Assembly (NCBI GenBank): GCA_000432655.1
Contig: HF986305.1
Coordinates: 31,463 to 40,886, forward strand
DNA: 9,424 nt
Reading direction: 5' to 3'
Source of the DNA: Bacteroides sp. CAG:1060
Lineage (GTDB): Bacteria > Bacteroidota > Bacteroidia > Bacteroidales > UBA932
Shown here: positions 1-5,970 of the stretch, piece by piece
Position numbering within the stretch: the first letter of the stretch is position 1
Layout: each line of letters opens with the position of its first letter
Position numbers and translations under genes: made by a program
The notes under the pieces: model-generated
What the model was told of the DNA's origin: nothing
The model's database searches: none
What the model saw: only the letters and a program-made list of their open reading frames with translations

Positions 1-156
1 TCCAAAGCGGTATCGGGCATCACCCCGGCTATAGTCGGAAGCGCGGAAGCCGCCCAGGTGCTGGAAATAGCAGGAGGATTCGGCAGCCCGCTCATAGGGA
101 AGCTGTGGAACATCGATCTGCACACCATGGAATCTTTTATCATTGACCTCCCGTAA
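1..156 (+). CDS. thiF: ThiF/MoeB/HesA-family adenylyltransferase, C-terminal fragment (5' end outside window)
   Basis: Frame 1 is open from the first base to a TAA at 154-156 and gives the last 51 residues of a protein. The segment GITPAIVGSAEAAQVLEIAG followed by PLIGKLWNIDL matches the end of the E1-like ThiF/MoeB fold, where a G-x-x-x-P-x-x-G-x-x-G/A-x-x-A-x-E helix precedes a 'G.L..+D' strand. Family members adenylate the C-terminal glycine of a small sulfur carrier (ThiS or MoaD). The ATP site and catalytic cysteine lie upstream of the window and cannot be checked. The terminal zinc CxxC found in E. coli ThiF is absent from this tail. The next gene is a ThiE/TenI-like protein whose ATG overlaps this stop (TAATG), so a role in thiazole assembly for thiamine is more likely than molybdopterin synthesis. 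The family call is fairly safe; the ThiF subtype rests on context. Confidence 0.62.
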   Translation, partial: SKAVSGITPAIVGSAEAAQVLEIAGGFGSPLIGKLWNIDLHTMESFIIDLP

Positions 157-734
157 TGAATATCATAGCCATCACAAGACCTGACTTCTTCAGCGGTGAG
201 ACAGAGCTTGCCGGCAGATTGTTTGACTGCGGGCTGACAAGACTGCACCTAAGAAAGCCTCACGGCACAGAGCAGCAACTCGCCGAGTGGATAAAAGACA
301 TTTCTCCGGAATACCGCAGACGCATTGTCATTCATGACCATTTTGAACTCGCCCGGCGGTTCGGACTCGGAGGAATACATCTCAATTCACGCAATCCCCT
401 GCCCCCTTCTGACTCGGACGGACTTTCAATCTCCATGTCATGCCACAGCATAGAAGAGGTCAGGACAAGAAAAGACGAATGCGGCTATCTGTTTCTCAGT
501 CCTATCTATGACAGCATCTCCAAAGAAGGATATGGCAGCGCTTTCCCAAGGGAAGTTCTGGAGAAGGCAGCATCAGAAGGCATAATAGATAAAAAAGTAT
601 GGGCTCTCGGCGGAGTAAGCCTGGAGCATATAGATGAGTTGCGCGCACTGGGATTCGGCGGAGCCGCCGTTCTCGGCGCACTATGGCAGTCAGACGACCC
701 GGCAGCCTATCTGAAAGCCCTTCTTGAGGCTTAA
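156..734 (+). CDS. thiE: Thiamine phosphate synthase-like protein (ThiE/TenI family)
   Basis: A 192-residue TIM-barrel protein of the ThiE/TenI family, slightly shorter than usual ThiE (about 210). ThiE joins HMP-pyrophosphate and thiazole phosphate to make thiamine phosphate in the cytosol; TenI is a thiazole tautomerase. Recognisable family positions are HLRKP (31-35), IHDH (59-62, ThiE usually has a 'ND' pair), GGIHL (72-76), SCHS (95-98), SPIYDSISKEGYG (115-127, the ThiE 'GP.f.T.TK' loop with its lysine), ALGGV (150-154) and GFGGAAVLGA (166-175, phosphate loop). The usual GQ[ED]D after the 'GxHx' strand, which carries a Mg ligand of ThiE, is replaced by NSRN (77-80). The TenI active-site histidine position appears to be proline (SPIY). 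The ATG sits inside the stop of the ThiF-like gene, so the pair is probably translationally coupled at the end of a thiamine operon. True ThiE activity is uncertain; a TenI-like or specialised Bacteroidota paralogue is possible. Confidence 0.8.
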   Translation: MNIIAITRPDFFSGETELAGRLFDCGLTRLHLRKPHGTEQQLAEWIKDISPEYRRRIVIHDHFELARRFGLGGIHLNSRNPLPPSDSDGLSISMSCHSIEEVRTRKDECGYLFLSPIYDSISKEGYGSAFPREVLEKAASEGIIDKKVWALGGVSLEHIDELRALGFGGAAVLGALWQSDDPAAYLKALLEA

Positions 735-1615
735 AGAATATTCATCGACTGTTCGCGAATCTTCTCAAGCTCGTCTTTCATACGCACTACATACTGCTGA
801 ATCTCAGAGCAGTTGGCTTTCGAGCCGGTAGTATTGATTTCCCTGCCCATCTCCTGGATTATGAACACCAGCTTCTTACCCGGGGCCTCCTCTGAATCGA
901 TGGTATCCATAAAATATTTGCAGTGCTGACGAAGACGCACTTTTTCCTCGTTGATATCCAGCTTCTCAAGATAAAATATCATTTCCTGCTCAAACCGCTC
1001 CACGTCCATTTTGACCGCAGCATCTTCAGCCGCCTTGGCAATTTTCTTGCGGATATTATCAATTCTCTCTGGTTCAAGCATTTCAATCTTATCATAAAGT
1101 TCTACTATCGTAGCGACTCTGGACGTAACATCAGCATATAGAGCCTTTCCCTCCCTGCTGCGGTAATCACAAACCATATCTATGCAGCGATCGAAGGCCG
1201 CGCTTATTTCTGGCCAGTTCTCTTCTCCAAGGACATCTGTCTTCTTGACCTCCGCAACTTCAGGCATACGCAGCACCGAGGAAAGAATCCCGGCAGTCTG
1301 TTCCGGTGACAGAGAAAGTCCCATTTCAGAGGCAAGTTCCATAGCACCGTGCATATAAGCTCTCGCAATGTCCATATTAATCTGGCGACCGGAATCAGAA
1401 GCGTCCGGCTCCCATGTCAGGAACACATCTATCGTGCCCCTTACAAGCATTTGGGCCAGTCTGGCTCTAATCTCAAGCTCCCTGTCCTTGGGAAGGAGCT
1501 GGCTCTTAAGGTTGATATCCGCAGTCTTGCCGTTCAGAGTACGAATCTCAACGGTAAGTTTGCCTCCGCCCAGCAAAGCCTCCGCCTTGCCGTATCCTGT
1601 CATTGACTTAATCAT
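731..1615 (-). CDS. yicC: YicC/YloC family endoribonuclease-type protein
   Basis: A 294-residue cytosolic protein with both hallmark ends of the YicC family. The N-terminus is MIKSMTGYGKAE, followed by a YicC_N domain (about 1-155). The C-terminal DUF1732 domain (about 210-294) has DINEEKVRLRQH (220-231), GKKLVFIIQEMGREINTTGS (246-265) and the terminal 'DELEKIREQSMNI' block. E. coli YicC is linked to small-RNA turnover as an RNase; the Bacteroidota protein is less studied. I chose the ATG at 1615. The same frame runs three codons further to a TTG (1624), but family members begin at MI.SMTGYG. It lies 27 bp after the second SDR gene and is the last gene of the minus-strand run. Its TAA (731-733) overlaps the TAA of the converging thiamine gene. 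In many Bacteroidota yicC is followed by gmk; here it is not. Length is normal for the family. Confidence 0.93.
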   Translation of the reverse strand: MIKSMTGYGKAEALLGGGKLTVEIRTLNGKTADINLKSQLLPKDRELEIRARLAQMLVRGTIDVFLTWEPDASDSGRQINMDIARAYMHGAMELASEMGLSLSPEQTAGILSSVLRMPEVAEVKKTDVLGEENWPEISAAFDRCIDMVCDYRSREGKALYADVTSRVATIVELYDKIEMLEPERIDNIRKKIAKAAEDAAVKMDVERFEQEMIFYLEKLDINEEKVRLRQHCKYFMDTIDSEEAPGKKLVFIIQEMGREINTTGSKANCSEIQQYVVRMKDELEKIREQSMNIL

Positions 1616-1642
1616 ATTTTGCAAGTTAAAAAATCCATCTTC

Positions 1643-2467
1643 TCAATCCTCCTGGTACATATCGCGGAATATTGACTCCGTCTGCTCCCACAATGCCGCC
1701 GAAGATATTCGCCTCTCCAGAAATTTATCCGGTATCGGCTCATAACCATCACCTCTGAAAAGCTGCATACTCCTGTCGGAAAGCATGGCGTTGACTGCCG
1801 GAAGAGCACCCTCCGCCGGAGTCTTGCACAGAGGTTTGAATACGGTATCAGCTATCGGATCGAACCACCGGCCAAGATCTATCATATTGCTGTTCACCAC
1901 ACCCGGGTCCGCCACATTCACGTTCAAATCAGGCTCGCGACGGGCAAGTTCTATACTGAAATACATAAGTGCCAGTTTGGAAATGGCATAATTGTGCAAC
2001 TGACGGTAATCTTCGGGCCGCACATTTATAAAGTCCGACGGTTCTTTCACGTGATTGCAGGTAAGCGACACCATATTCACTACATGTCCGTCGCCTTCCA
2101 GATTGGGAAACAGAAGATGCGTAAGCAGGAAAGGCCCGAGATAGTTGACCGCTATGGTCTGCTCGTATCCGTCGCCGGTAAGAGTATAATCTTTGGGCAT
2201 GACTCCGGCATTATTGAAAAGTCCGTAAAGTTTCCTGTCATTAAGGGACCGTGCAAACTCCCGTATGGAGGCGAAAGAATCCAGCCTGAGTTCGGCAAGT
2301 TCGAGCTTCGCCTGCGGAACTTCCCGCAGGATATCCTCCCTCACGGCAGAAGCCTTGGACAGATTCCGGCACGCCATTATCACACCGAAGCCTTTCTTTG
2401 CAAGAGCCTTGACGGCAGCAGAGCCCATACTGCCGCTCGCACCTGTGATTACTATAGTTTTTTCCAT
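1643..2467 (-). CDS. Short-chain dehydrogenase/reductase, retinol dehydrogenase/protochlorophyllide reductase-like
   Basis: A 274-residue NAD(P)-dependent oxidoreductase with a Rossmann fold. Seen: nucleotide loop TGASGSMG (8-15), CRN with Arg34 after the second strand (favours NADP(H)), NNAG (85-88), Asn108, Ser134, and Tyr160-x-x-x-Lys164 (YAISK), then PG (188-189). The 26-residue gap between Ser and Tyr is longer than in classical SDRs and resembles the retinol dehydrogenase / protochlorophyllide reductase / WWOX type. The glycine loop has Ser where classical SDRs have the second Gly (TGxxxGxG), giving TGxxGxxG. It starts 16 bp inside the preceding SDR gene and is probably translationally coupled to it. 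Sitting downstream of a 5-alpha-reductase homologue, an OYE and another SDR, it may oxidise or reduce a hydroxyl or keto group on the same lipid or steroid substrate. That role is inferred; the substrate cannot be read from the sequence. Confidence 0.88.
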   Translation of the reverse strand: MEKTIVITGASGSMGSAAVKALAKKGFGVIMACRNLSKASAVREDILREVPQAKLELAELRLDSFASIREFARSLNDRKLYGLFNNAGVMPKDYTLTGDGYEQTIAVNYLGPFLLTHLLFPNLEGDGHVVNMVSLTCNHVKEPSDFINVRPEDYRQLHNYAISKLALMYFSIELARREPDLNVNVADPGVVNSNMIDLGRWFDPIADTVFKPLCKTPAEGALPAVNAMLSDRSMQLFRGDGYEPIPDKFLERRISSAALWEQTESIFRDMYQED

Positions 2468-3240
2468 ATCGCGCTTATGAGAGGTTTCGGAAGAATTCCC
2501 AGCATGGGAGGGAGATAGTAGCTCATCAGTGAAGGATTGACGACCCGACGGCCGCGATACATCCCTTTCAGTCCACGTCTGACTATGGTAGAAGGCTTCT
2601 TAATTATACCAAGCCACACTCCAAGTCTCAGAAGAGAAGGCTTAAGCCTATACAGAGGAGTGGCCACAGCGCCGGGACACACAGTACATACCCTCACTCC
2701 GTAAGGCTTCATCTCATAATAAAGAGACTTGCCGAAAGACTTGAGAAACGCCTTGGTGGCAGAGTATGTGGTAACCCCCGGGAACGGCAGATTTGCGGCT
2801 ACCGAACTCATATTGAGAATATATCCGCACCCGCGTTTTTTCATATCCTCCCCGAACAGCACACAGAGTTTGGCAGGTGTGAGGGTATGGAGGTTAATCA
2901 TCATCTCCATCCTGTCAATATTCCCGCGCCCCAACTCTTTGAAGAAAAAGACCCCGGCATCATTGATAAGGATATCCACCTCATATCCGTGGTCCCGGCA
3001 ATATGAATAAAGCCTGTCAGCGGCATCAGGTCTGGAAAGATCCATGAACACCCCGGTCGCCCTCACCCCGAACTCATCCGTAATCTCCTGTGCAATCGAC
3101 TGAAGTTTTTCTTCTTCAATACTCACAATCAGCAAATTGCATCCCGCACCGGCCAGGGTACGGCAATACTCCAGTCCCATTCCGGAACTGCCTCCTGTCA
3201 CCAGTGCCAACGGGGTATGTCCGAGTCTTCTCTTAGCCAT
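2452..3240 (-). CDS. Classical short-chain dehydrogenase/reductase, candidate hydroxysteroid dehydrogenase
   Basis: A 262-residue classical SDR with the complete catalytic tetrad. From the chosen start: TGGSSGMG (15-22), NDAG (93-96, usually NNAG), Asn116, Ser146 in NMSS, Tyr159-x-x-x-Lys163 (YSATK), and PG at 189-190. After about residue 200 there is a hydrophobic, basic C-terminal extension (SLLRLGVWLGIIKKP, then YYLPPMLGILPKPLISAIWK). This suggests membrane association or a greasy substrate pocket. I chose the ATG at 3240 because it overlaps the preceding OYE stop by 8 bp (ATGGCTAA), a typical coupling overlap; an in-frame start at 3258 would add six residues. Directly after an OYE and an SRD5A homologue, it is the best candidate in the operon for a 3-hydroxysteroid dehydrogenase (3-keto to 3-hydroxy). 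A generic ketoreductase (FabG- or KAR-like) is the alternative. Confidence 0.88.
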   Translation of the reverse strand: MAKRRLGHTPLALVTGGSSGMGLEYCRTLAGAGCNLLIVSIEEEKLQSIAQEITDEFGVRATGVFMDLSRPDAADRLYSYCRDHGYEVDILINDAGVFFFKELGRGNIDRMEMMINLHTLTPAKLCVLFGEDMKKRGCGYILNMSSVAANLPFPGVTTYSATKAFLKSFGKSLYYEMKPYGVRVCTVCPGAVATPLYRLKPSLLRLGVWLGIIKKPSTIVRRGLKGMYRGRRVVNPSLMSYYLPPMLGILPKPLISAIWKKL

Positions 3241-4462
3241 GCCTTTCAGCTTTGTCAATCTCTTTTTTCAGACTTTCAGGTAGGTTTTCCACACAGTGAT
3301 GACAGCGCATCTCCAGCGTGTACATCCTTCCTATACAGTAATTTGAATGCTTGCATCCGCTACACTCAACTTCTCCGGAGCGAAGCTTGTTGACAAAATC
3401 CGTATCATGGACCAGCGCCCTTGCCACCTGCAACCCCTCGAATCCGGCATCCAGCACCTCTTCCATCTTATGCTTGGAAATCAATCCTCCCACATAGATC
3501 AGAGGAAGCTTCAACTGCGCTCTGAACAGCTTGGCCTCTTCCAGGAAATACGCTTCCTTATACGGCACAGTCGGTATCATAAGACGGCCTCCGAGGGCTA
3601 TTCCTGCCTTGAGCCACCAGAATTTACGCATATCCATATAGTAGCGAAGAGTCTTAAGCGGCATGGCTCCGCGCATAACCTCCATCGGAGCCTTACTTAC
3701 AAAGCCGGCCGTCAGCACCAATGCATGAACTCCGAGCCTCTCCAGTTCCTTGGTTACAAGCAGGCACTCATCGGTCTGCATGCCGCGCTTGAACCCGTCA
3801 TGCATATTCACTTTGACTATCACACCCATATCGTCTCCAGCCTCCTTCATGACCCTTTCGATAACCAGTCGCATAAACCGCATGCGGTTGTCAAGGCTGC
3901 CTCCGAACTCATCATGGCGATGATTGGTATAAGGAGAAAGGAACTGGCTGATAAGATATCCGTGTCCGGCATGTATTTCCACACAGTCAAATCCGGCTTC
4001 ACGCGCAAGATTCACAGCATTTCCAAAATCATCCACCAGCGAGTAAATCTCATCCCGGCGCAACGCCCTTACGAAAGTCGGAGAATAAAGATTGAATCCG
4101 GACGACGCACCCACAGGCATACATCCGCAAGTGGCACGGTGGGTCATATTGCCGCAATGTCCAAGTTGGATGGACGCCTTGGCCCCGTACGAATGGACCG
4201 AATCGGTAAGTTTCTTAAGTTCCGGGACAATCTCCTTCCTCATCCACAACTGCCCGTCAAAGGACAGCCCGGACCGGCTCACGGCAGCATAAGCCACCGT
4301 AGTCATCCCTACGCCACCACGCGCTACAGCCGTATGATAGTCAAACAAATCCTTGGACGGCCTGTTGCCATACGCCATGTTCTCAAATGCGGCAGATCTG
4401 ATAACTCTGTTGCGAAGTTCCACCGGTCCTATCCGGCAGGGAGTAAAAATCCTGGATTCCAT
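3233..4462 (-). CDS. NADH:flavin oxidoreductase / Old Yellow Enzyme family, single domain with C-terminal Cys cluster
   Basis: A 409-residue FMN-dependent TIM-barrel enzyme (Oxidored_FMN). Seen: IFTPCRIGPVELRNRV near the N-terminus, IQLGHCG (98-104), the active-site segment IHAGHGYL (163-170) with His164 and His167, then QFLSPYTNHRHDEFGGS and NRMRF (192-196), and the FMN-phosphate region YVGGL (323-327) plus GFEGLQVARAL (340-350). The tail has Cys367, 370, 376, 387 and 390 (CxxC-x5-C-x10-CxxC), possibly an Fe-S or metal site. The C-terminal FAD/NAD(P) domain of the longer BaiCD or dienoyl-CoA reductase type enzymes is missing, so the electron donor is unclear. I chose the ATG at 4462, 4 bp after the 5-alpha-reductase stop. 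A further upstream start (4576) would add 38 low-complexity residues and overlap that gene by 110 bp. OYE relatives reduce or form C=C bonds next to a ketone; delta-4-3-oxosteroid 5-beta-reduction (or its reverse) is the contextual guess. Confidence 0.9.
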   Translation of the reverse strand: MESRIFTPCRIGPVELRNRVIRSAAFENMAYGNRPSKDLFDYHTAVARGGVGMTTVAYAAVSRSGLSFDGQLWMRKEIVPELKKLTDSVHSYGAKASIQLGHCGNMTHRATCGCMPVGASSGFNLYSPTFVRALRRDEIYSLVDDFGNAVNLAREAGFDCVEIHAGHGYLISQFLSPYTNHRHDEFGGSLDNRMRFMRLVIERVMKEAGDDMGVIVKVNMHDGFKRGMQTDECLLVTKELERLGVHALVLTAGFVSKAPMEVMRGAMPLKTLRYYMDMRKFWWLKAGIALGGRLMIPTVPYKEAYFLEEAKLFRAQLKLPLIYVGGLISKHKMEEVLDAGFEGLQVARALVHDTDFVNKLRSGEVECSGCKHSNYCIGRMYTLEMRCHHCVENLPESLKKEIDKAERHG

Positions 4463-4466
4463 AAAA

Positions 4467-5234
4467 TCAATAAACGAACGGAATGATTCTCCTGACCTTC
4501 GTGGTGTCAAGTTCATCCCCGAATTCTTTTTTATATTTCTCGTATGTCCTTGATGCTCTCGGACAAAGGTTGGCAAATGTCCACACGGCGAATACGGCTC
4601 CGGACCATGACCATGTCAGAATGGCGAATCCCACCCATTCGGTAAATTCTCCGAAATAATTGGCCGATGTCACATACTTGAACATCCCCTTTTTCGGAAG
4701 ATAGTGCCTGGTGTCGCCCGGTGCGCGAAGATGTCGTATTATGTCGTCAGACTGAATGTTTATGAACATTCCCACCGCAAACACGATTGTCCCTATTATG
4801 AACTGAGGGCTGCAGAGCCAACTCTCCGCGTACATATCTTCAGGCGAGAGAAAGAATATCCAACCTCCCTGCATGAGAGCATTCAAGGTATTGAAAATTA
4901 TACCCATAAGAATGATGCTCAATGGCATTTTACTCTTTCCCTTGATAAGGAACGGGAAAATGAAGGCGCGCTGGAAATAATGCAGCTCGAATATCATCAG
5001 AAACACCAGCCGCGTCAAGTCATCCTTCCTGTCGGACAACAGACACAGCACCAGCATTGCAATGAAAACCGGAGACTCCATGAGCACCCAGCCAAGCCTG
5101 TTGCTGACGGCAGGTCCCCATTTCTTATTGTAGAATTTACCATATCCGGCATCCACGAAGAACAGTGCCACGAAAACAGCTACAGCCACTATCGTCATCA
5201 CCAGAAGAAAGATGTTAAACCCGTGAACGCTCAT
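4467..5234 (-). CDS. 3-oxo-5-alpha-steroid 4-dehydrogenase (steroid 5-alpha-reductase, SRD5A family) homologue
   Basis: A 255-residue integral membrane protein, the usual length for SRD5A enzymes, with about six or seven hydrophobic segments (roughly 6-29, 46-66, 74-95, 105-128, 143-161, 196-225). It follows the mammalian SRD5A1/2 pattern closely: Glu53 in LMESP (the catalytic Glu57 position of SRD5A2), ELHYFQRAFIFPFL (83-96) with Tyr86 (the Tyr91 position), PL (104-105), GMFINIQSDDIIRHLRAPG (155-173), TSANYFGEFTEW (189-200) with the NADPH-contacting Asn and Glu, and the terminal IIPFVY. Family members use NADPH to reduce the C4-C5 double bond of 3-oxo-delta-4 steroids on the 5-alpha face. 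The start at 5234 is 3 bp after the DUF1963 stop. Neighbours are an OYE and two SDRs, as expected for a steroid or bile-acid A-ring pathway. The family call is strong; the natural substrate (3-oxo-delta-4 bile acid, hormone or other lipid) is inferred. Confidence 0.92.
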   Translation of the reverse strand: MSVHGFNIFLLVMTIVAVAVFVALFFVDAGYGKFYNKKWGPAVSNRLGWVLMESPVFIAMLVLCLLSDRKDDLTRLVFLMIFELHYFQRAFIFPFLIKGKSKMPLSIILMGIIFNTLNALMQGGWIFFLSPEDMYAESWLCSPQFIIGTIVFAVGMFINIQSDDIIRHLRAPGDTRHYLPKKGMFKYVTSANYFGEFTEWVGFAILTWSWSGAVFAVWTFANLCPRASRTYEKYKKEFGDELDTTKVRRIIPFVY

Positions 5235-5237
5235 GCT

Positions 5238-5876
5238 CTACAGCGAATGCAAGTAACCAAAGGCCCGCTTCCAATTGCCGAAACCAAGGTCGCTGCCTTT
5301 AATCATGAAATTAAACATACCGCTGTCATGGAACCGTATTCCCAGGTCGTCATCCTCATCTATCTGAAGAAGACTCTCGCACCCGGGATTCTGCTCGGCG
5401 ACATCGCCAAAGAATGGGACGCCGAGAAGTTTGTGTCCGTCGGCACTATCCTCGCAGGCGCTGAATTCAATTGCCATCTCAGGCTCAGCCAACTCATTGT
5501 CCTCGTCATCCACAAGTATGCAGCTGTTGAATGTCTCCATATTGACGGTCTTGCTGTATTTGACCACTGCAAGCTGTTTGTCCCACTTTCCGAGATGCGT
5601 CTGCAAGGGCGACTCATACCCCACATAATCATCTATCGCCGCGAAAAAATACAACATCCCTTCATGTGGCAGTTTCCCTTCAGCATCATAGGGAGCTATA
5701 TCTGCACAATCTATCTGACATACAAACGTGAGAGGATACTCTTCCTGCTCACCTTCTTCATTCTCATATTTCATCACGGGATACTCCATCTGCGGCGGCA
5801 AATCAGGATTTCCCCACCACTTGCTGCAGCAGAACAATGAAGAAGACGTTTTCTTTACTGAAAGTTTTATTGCCAT
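5238..5876 (-). CDS. DUF1963 / YwqG-like protein
   Basis: A 212-residue soluble, acidic protein. The pattern is that of the DUF1963 (YwqG) family: WWGNPDLP (20-27), PLTFVCQIDCADI (48-60), LPHEGMLYFF (69-78), and a C-terminal SLLQIDEDDDLGIRFHDSG (168-186) followed by MFNFMI. The biochemical role of the family is unknown. The frame stays open upstream to 6224, but that part runs antisense through the 5' end of glnS. The ATG at 5876 puts the family start at the edge of the AT-rich divergent region, so I use it. It is the first gene of the minus-strand run and ends 3 bp before the 5-alpha-reductase homologue, so the two are very probably cotranscribed. No signal peptide or membrane segment is visible. 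Whether it serves the steroid-like pathway or only shares the promoter cannot be told. Confidence 0.82.
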   Translation of the reverse strand: MAIKLSVKKTSSSLFCCSKWWGNPDLPPQMEYPVMKYENEEGEQEEYPLTFVCQIDCADIAPYDAEGKLPHEGMLYFFAAIDDYVGYESPLQTHLGKWDKQLAVVKYSKTVNMETFNSCILVDDEDNELAEPEMAIEFSACEDSADGHKLLGVPFFGDVAEQNPGCESLLQIDEDDDLGIRFHDSGMFNFMIKGSDLGFGNWKRAFGYLHSL

Positions 5877-5970
5877 AATTCCGTAAATATACGCAAATAA
5901 TATCAGATTATTAAGAACTTTTTTATAAATTTGGAGTTTTGAAACAATAAACATTTTACGCAAAACGATC
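5877..5970. promoter_or_regulatory. AT-rich divergent promoter region between the redox operon and glnS
   Basis: This 94-bp stretch separates two divergent starts. For glnS (+) there is a match to the Bacteroidota -7 element TAnnTTTG at 5926-5933 (TAAATTTG), 37 nt before the ATG; no good -33 TTTG was found at the proper distance. For the minus-strand operon, a near match lies at 5902-5894 (TATTATTTG, spacing one base too long) and another at 5891-5884 (TATATTTA). No clear Shine-Dalgarno precedes either start. The region must hold both promoters if the operon starts here, but the exact boxes are tentative. Confidence 0.45.

Larger units (their letters stand above)
731..5876 (-). other. Predicted six-gene operon: DUF1963 - SRD5A - OYE - SDR - SDR - yicC
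   Basis: Six genes run in the same direction with junctions of +3, +4, -8, -16 and +27 bp and no hairpin-plus-T-tract between them. This supports one transcript starting in the 94-bp divergent region next to glnS. Four consecutive genes encode redox enzymes of families that act together on 3-oxo steroids. The 3' end meets the thiamine operon head to head with overlapping stop codons. Cotranscription is inferred from spacing only; an internal promoter for yicC is not excluded. Confidence 0.75.

Noticed and set aside
3347..4486. Long plus-strand open frame of 379 codons opposite the OYE
   Set aside because: It lacks family patterns and is the antisense shadow of a well-supported gene.
4463..4576. 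38-residue N-terminal extension of the OYE
   Set aside because: It overlaps the conserved end of the 5-alpha-reductase gene by over 100 bp, while the ATG at 4462 starts right at the OYE consensus and 4 bp after the previous stop.
4704..5840. Long plus-strand open frame opposite the 5-alpha-reductase and DUF1963 genes
   Set aside because: It crosses two supported genes on the other strand and its translation has no recognisable domain.
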